A stretch of 34,799 nt of DNA from a candidate division NC10 bacterium CSP1-5. GTDB lineage: Bacteria > Methylomirabilota > Methylomirabilia > Methylomirabilales > CSP1-5. Made by a program: the position numbers and the translations under genes. The DNA is taken from contig LDXR01000010.1 of the NCBI GenBank assembly GCA_001443495.1, forward strand, positions 54,402 to 89,200, in the 5' to 3' direction. Under the pieces are notes generated by a model. That model saw nothing but the letters and a program-made list of their open reading frames with translations. It had not been told where the DNA came from and searched no databases. This document shows, piece after piece, positions 31,803 through 34,799 of this stretch (position 1 is its first letter; each line of letters opens with the position of its first letter).

Positions 31803-32914
31803 CCTTTGAGCTGCTCGCGGTCGATCCGTCCGGGGCCCGGCGTGGTCGACTCCACACCCTCCACGGGACGGTAGAAACCCCGGCCTTCATGCCGTGCGCC
31901 TCTTCGGGGGCGGTGAAGACTCTCTCCCCTCAGGAGGTCCGGCGGGCAGGGCTGGAGCTCATCCTGTGCAATACATACCACCTCTACCTCCGCCCCGGTC
32001 ACGACGTTATCCAAGAACTGGGGGGACTTCGTGCCTTTACGGGATGGGATGGCCCGATCCTCACCGACAGCGGGGGATTTCAGGTCTTCAGCATGGCTCC
32101 GCTCCGGAAGATCACGGAGGACGGAGTCCTCTTCCATTCGCACGTGGACGGATCGCGCCACTTCCTCTCCCCGGAACAGACGATCGCCATTCAGCAGGCG
32201 CTTCAGGCCGATATCATCATGCCACTCGATGAGTGCCCCCCCTACCCCATATCCCATGAGCAGGCTGCCGATGCCCTGGACCGGACCCTGAGATGGGCCG
32301 AGCGCTCCAGAGATGTTCATAAGGGAACCGATCAGATGCTCTTCGGGATTGTCCAGGGCGGCGTCTTTCCCGATCTCAGAGAACGAGGGGTCCGAGAGCT
32401 CACCCGACTTGGATTCGGCGGGTATGCCGTGGGCGGTCTCAGTGTGGGAGAGAGCAAGGCCGAGATGAAGACGGTGCTCAGGGCCGCACTCCCCCTGCTC
32501 CCCGCCGATCGGCCCCGGTACCTCATGGGGGTCGGTACCCCTGGGGATCTCCTCCTGGCCATTGCCCTCGGCGTCGACCTCTTTGATTGTGTGATGCCGA
32601 CGCGTCACGGGAGGACCGGGACCCTCTTTACCAGCACGGGGCGGCTCAACATCAAGGGGGCCAGGTATGCCAGGGACCCTTCACCGGTGGATCCGTCGTG
32701 TCGGTGTGAGACCTGTCGGCATCACTCCCGGGCCTATCTTCGCCACCTTTTTGTTTCGGGCGAGATCCTGGGTCTTCGTCTCAACACGCTGCACAACCTC
32801 CACTATTACGGACATCTCATGCAGGAGGCCCGCCGGGCCATTGAGCAGGGGTGTTACGGGCATTTCCAGGCGGAGGTCTTGGCCCGGCTCCCGGGCGCGG
32901 AATCGTCCGCATAA
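31799..32914 (+). CDS. tgt: tRNA-guanine transglycosylase
   Basis: Tgt exchanges guanine-34 of GUN-anticodon tRNAs for the queuine precursor preQ1. The 371-residue protein has GAVKTLSPQEV near the start, TDSGGFQVFSM (catalytic Asp), DECPPYPIS, FGIVQGGVF, GVGTPGDLLLAIALGVDLFDCVMPTRHGRTGTLFT (given here as VDLFDCVMPTRHGRTG, nucleophile Asp) and a C-terminal zinc site CRCETC followed by HHSRAYLRHL. It overlaps the preceding gene by 4 bases (ATGA), so the two are coupled. yajC follows 30 bases later. Confidence 0.98.
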   Translation: MTFELLAVDPSGARRGRLHTLHGTVETPAFMPCASSGAVKTLSPQEVRRAGLELILCNTYHLYLRPGHDVIQELGGLRAFTGWDGPILTDSGGFQVFSMAPLRKITEDGVLFHSHVDGSRHFLSPEQTIAIQQALQADIIMPLDECPPYPISHEQAADALDRTLRWAERSRDVHKGTDQMLFGIVQGGVFPDLRERGVRELTRLGFGGYAVGGLSVGESKAEMKTVLRAALPLLPADRPRYLMGVGTPGDLLLAIALGVDLFDCVMPTRHGRTGTLFTSTGRLNIKGARYARDPSPVDPSCRCETCRHHSRAYLRHLFVSGEILGLRLNTLHNLHYYGHLMQEARRAIEQGCYGHFQAEVLARLPGAESSA

Positions 32915-32944
32915 TCCAGATCCACCGAGGAGGAGAGGAGACTG

Positions 32945-33286
32945 ATGATCGACGTGGCCTACGCGATGGCAGAGGCGCCGGGGGGCGGGGGGGGCGCGGG
33001 ATTCTTCCAGGCGATGTTCCCACTCCTGCTCATCTTCATCATTTTCTACTTCATCCTGATCCGTCCGCAGCAGAAGAAGCAGCGGACACACCGGGAGATG
33101 TTGGATGCCCTCAAGACCGGCGACCAGATCGTGACCGCCGGCGGGGTTTATGGGACCATCGTCGACATCGGTGAGACCAAGGTGAAGATCAAGATCGCCG
33201 AGAATGTCAAGATCGACGTGGCCCGCAGCTCCATCGCCTCCCGGCTCGGCTGGGAGGGGGAAAAAGGCGGGAAAGAGGGATCATGA
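32945..33286 (+). CDS. yajC: Preprotein translocase subunit YajC
   Basis: YajC is a small inner-membrane partner of SecDF in protein export. The 113-residue protein has a short glycine-rich N-terminus, one membrane segment (FPLLLIFIIFYFILIRPQQ), the family's PQQKKQRTHREML motif and LKTGDQIVTAGGVYGTIVDI. ATG 32945 follows GAGGAGGAGAGGAGACTG. In most genomes secD and secF come next; here a methyltransferase gene converges from the other side instead, so secDF must lie elsewhere. Confidence 0.95.
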   Translation: MIDVAYAMAEAPGGGGGAGFFQAMFPLLLIFIIFYFILIRPQQKKQRTHREMLDALKTGDQIVTAGGVYGTIVDIGETKVKIKIAENVKIDVARSSIASRLGWEGEKGGKEGS

Positions 33287-33306
33287 GGGGAAGGGATGAC
33301 CGTTGT

Positions 33307-33348
33307 CCGATGACCGTCAACACAAAGAACGTCTCATTCGGTCATCGG
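33307..33348. terminator. 10-bp inverted repeat between convergent yajC and methyltransferase genes
   Basis: CCGATGACCG (33307-33316) and CGGTCATCGG (33339-33348) are perfect reverse complements with a 22-base loop. No T-run follows. It fits a bidirectional transcript end or a dispersed palindromic repeat. Confidence 0.45.
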
Positions 33349-33355
33349 TGATCGG

Positions 33356-34222
33356 CTACTGTTTGCGGGTGACCACGATGGCGGAGAAACCGAGCGTGTA
33401 GAAGGGGAAGAGTTGCTTCACGCGAAAGTCGCACTGCCCGATGGCCTGGAGGGTCCAGGCGAGAGCTGCGTTGAGGGGGAGCCGTTCCTTGGGGGGGTCC
33501 TGGACATGGTCGGGAATCAGAGAGGAGAGGATGTGCGCTCCGGCGCGCTCGGTGACGACGAGTCCGTGCCGGTTCAGCAGGGATTGCATCTCCGGAAACG
33601 TGAAGGTCTTGTACGTGAGATCGACCTTTGAATCTTGGGTCAGGTATTCGTAGGTCCACCGTCGGAGATCCCCGTGCCGCCCCGTCGTGAGGGCGTTCCA
33701 AAGTTCGCGGGGGTGAAAGAGGAGGCCCAGGTGCCACTTGTTATCGTATTCGATCGTTACTGTGCCCCCCGGGCGGCACACCCGGGCCATCTCGGCGATG
33801 GCCCGCTCGTACTCCCGGATGTGGCCGATCACATCCCCATACGCGGAGACGAAATCCACCGAGCAGTCCTGCAGGGGGAGCCCTGTGGCATCTCCCTGGA
33901 TGAGCGTGACATTGCTGAACCCGCGCAGCCTCAGCTTCTCTTGGGCCTTGCGGACCAGCGATCCCGAGATGTCGATCGCCACCACGTGCTTCGCCCGAGG
34001 CGCGAACTGGACCGTCTGCAGCCCTGATCCGCAGCCGACATCCAAAACGACTTGCCCGGCCCAGGATGAGATCAGCCTCTGGACGAAAAAGTCCAGGACC
34101 TTGTAGCCATTCACGTAGAAGGGGTTGATGCGATCATCCAGGATGTCGTACTCCTCGGCCATCAGGTCGTAGGCCTTCTGGACAACGCTTAACTGGTCCG
34201 CATCGAACTCGATCTCGCCCAT
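33356..34222 (-). CDS. SAM-dependent class I methyltransferase
   Basis: A 288-residue methyltransferase. Motif I is VVLDVGCGSGLQTVQFA, with VVAIDISGSLVRKAQ (motif post-I), IQGDATGLPLQD and FVSAYGDVIGHI (motif II region). This is the UbiE/Coq5-like small-molecule fold; the C-terminal part (about 150-288) is less typical and includes a YKTFTFPEMQSLLNRHGL segment common to methyltransferases acting on lipids or quinones. The substrate is unknown. I place the start at ATG 34222 (MGEIEFDADQLSVVQKAYD) after GGGGTTGC; the frame open to 34378 overlaps the next gene and looks non-coding there. Confidence 0.85.
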   Translation of the reverse strand: MGEIEFDADQLSVVQKAYDLMAEEYDILDDRINPFYVNGYKVLDFFVQRLISSWAGQVVLDVGCGSGLQTVQFAPRAKHVVAIDISGSLVRKAQEKLRLRGFSNVTLIQGDATGLPLQDCSVDFVSAYGDVIGHIREYERAIAEMARVCRPGGTVTIEYDNKWHLGLLFHPRELWNALTTGRHGDLRRWTYEYLTQDSKVDLTYKTFTFPEMQSLLNRHGLVVTERAGAHILSSLIPDHVQDPPKERLPLNAALAWTLQAIGQCDFRVKQLFPFYTLGFSAIVVTRKQ

Positions 34223-34250
34223 GCAACCCCCCGCGTCAGTGTTCCCCTCG

Positions 34251-34799
34251 TCAGAGCCGCTCCAGGAATATGCACTTGAGGTACTTGGTCTCCTTGACCC
34301 CCAGGAGGGCCGGGTGATCCCCCGACTGACTCCGCACCGCCAGGATTCGACACCGGGCTCCGGCGTCGGCGGCCGCATCCTCCAGCATCCCCAGGAAGAT
34401 CTCTTCGCTGAGATGATAGGAGCAGGAGGAAGTCACGAGGATCCCGCCGGGGGCCAAGAGCTTCATGGCCCGAAGGTTGATCTCCTTGTATCCGCGGAGC
34501 GCTCCCGCCACGGCCTCCTTGGACTTGGTGAAGGCGGGGGGGTCCAGGATGATGAGATCGAAATGGCGCCCCCCCTCTTCGAGCCTCCGGAGCTCGTCAA
34601 AGGTGTTTCCCCTCCGAAAGCTGCAACGATCCGAGAGGTCGTTCAGCTTGGCGTTCTCCGTCGCTCCCGCGACCGCCTCCGCCGAGATGTCGATCCCTTC
34701 CACCGACCGCGCGCCGGCCTTGGCCGCGTGCAGGCCAAACCCCCCCGTATAGCAGAAGCAATCCAGGACCTCTCGGCCGGGAGCGAGAGGGCGCACGGC
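34251..34799 (-). CDS. RlmI-like 23S rRNA cytosine-C5 methyltransferase, partial (N-terminus outside window)
   Basis: The last 182 residues of a Rossmann methyltransferase. The SAM loop REVLDCFCYTGGFGLHAAK, SVEGIDIS, and the catalytic-region motif LIILDPPAFTKSKEAV followed by LVTSSCSYHLSEE match RlmI-type enzymes (YccW in E. coli), which methylate C1962 of 23S rRNA using a PUA domain at the N-terminus; that part is cut off by the window edge. The C-terminal GDHPALLGVKETKYLKCIFLERL fits the family. It lies 28 bases upstream of the other methyltransferase gene in the same direction, so they may be cotranscribed. Confidence 0.88.
   Translation of the reverse strand, partial: AVRPLAPGREVLDCFCYTGGFGLHAAKAGARSVEGIDISAEAVAGATENAKLNDLSDRCSFRRGNTFDELRRLEEGGRHFDLIILDPPAFTKSKEAVAGALRGYKEINLRAMKLLAPGGILVTSSCSYHLSEEIFLGMLEDAAADAGARCRILAVRSQSGDHPALLGVKETKYLKCIFLERL

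Noticed and set aside
1-34799. tRNA genes, CRISPR arrays, insertion sequences, prophage genes
   Set aside because: All intergenic gaps were read on both strands; no cloverleaf with a T-loop, no regularly spaced repeats and no transposase or integrase motif was found.

Overview
The window is GC-rich, densely coded bacterial chromosome made of core housekeeping clusters around an accessory signalling and pilin region. The gene order yebC-ruvC-ruvA-ruvB-(DUF2905)-spoIID-queA-tgt-yajC, proC-yggT-divIVA, RpoN-type promoters, lipoproteins and pseudopilins suggest a deep-branching diderm such as Methylomirabilota (NC10), Nitrospirota or a deltaproteobacterial relative. This placement is inferred from gene content only. 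I saw no tRNA, rRNA, CRISPR array, transposase or phage gene.

Layout. 1-3.9 kb: a divIVA (partial)-yggT-proC operon read leftwards, diverging from uvrC and followed by ridA. 3.9-9.3 kb: a beta-propeller protein, a 2[4Fe-4S] ferredoxin, a DUF971 protein, a stand-alone Lrp/AsnC ligand domain, an ICMT-like membrane methyltransferase, a small unknown protein and pyruvate kinase. 9.3-15.3 kb: a Cache-HAMP-GAF-HD-GYP protein and, beside it, a three-gene module (lipoprotein, HAMP membrane protein without an output domain, pilin-like protein) present twice in tandem. Each copy has its own TTGACA promoter with a 17-nt spacer and a related leader. 15.4-20 kb: a tandem-rhodanese sulfurtransferase, an S9 peptidase, a DUF2784 membrane protein and an M28 peptidase. 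20.1-23.7 kb: a GAF protein and three receiver-PilZ proteins; three of these four genes have sigma-54-like promoters, and one receiver has Arg in place of the phospho-acceptor Asp. 23.9-25.1 kb: DAHP synthase preceded by an aromatic-rich leader peptide (Trp, Phe and Tyr codons) and a set of mutually exclusive hairpins, a textbook ribosome-mediated attenuator. 25.2-33.3 kb: the recombination, queuosine and secretion cluster, with two poorly known genes inside it (an exported protein between ruvC and ruvA, and a zinc-ribbon protein with a degenerate NucS-like nuclease fold between queA and tgt). 33.3-34.8 kb: two methyltransferases read leftwards, the last cut by the window edge.

How it works together. 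The 9.3-23.7 kb region holds a predicted c-di-GMP phosphodiesterase (HD-GYP), three PilZ domains, two pilin-like proteins and two HAMP proteins, so it looks like a surface or pilus function under c-di-GMP and RpoN control. The two most notable observations are the duplicated lipoprotein-HAMP-pilin module and the attenuator in front of DAHP synthase.
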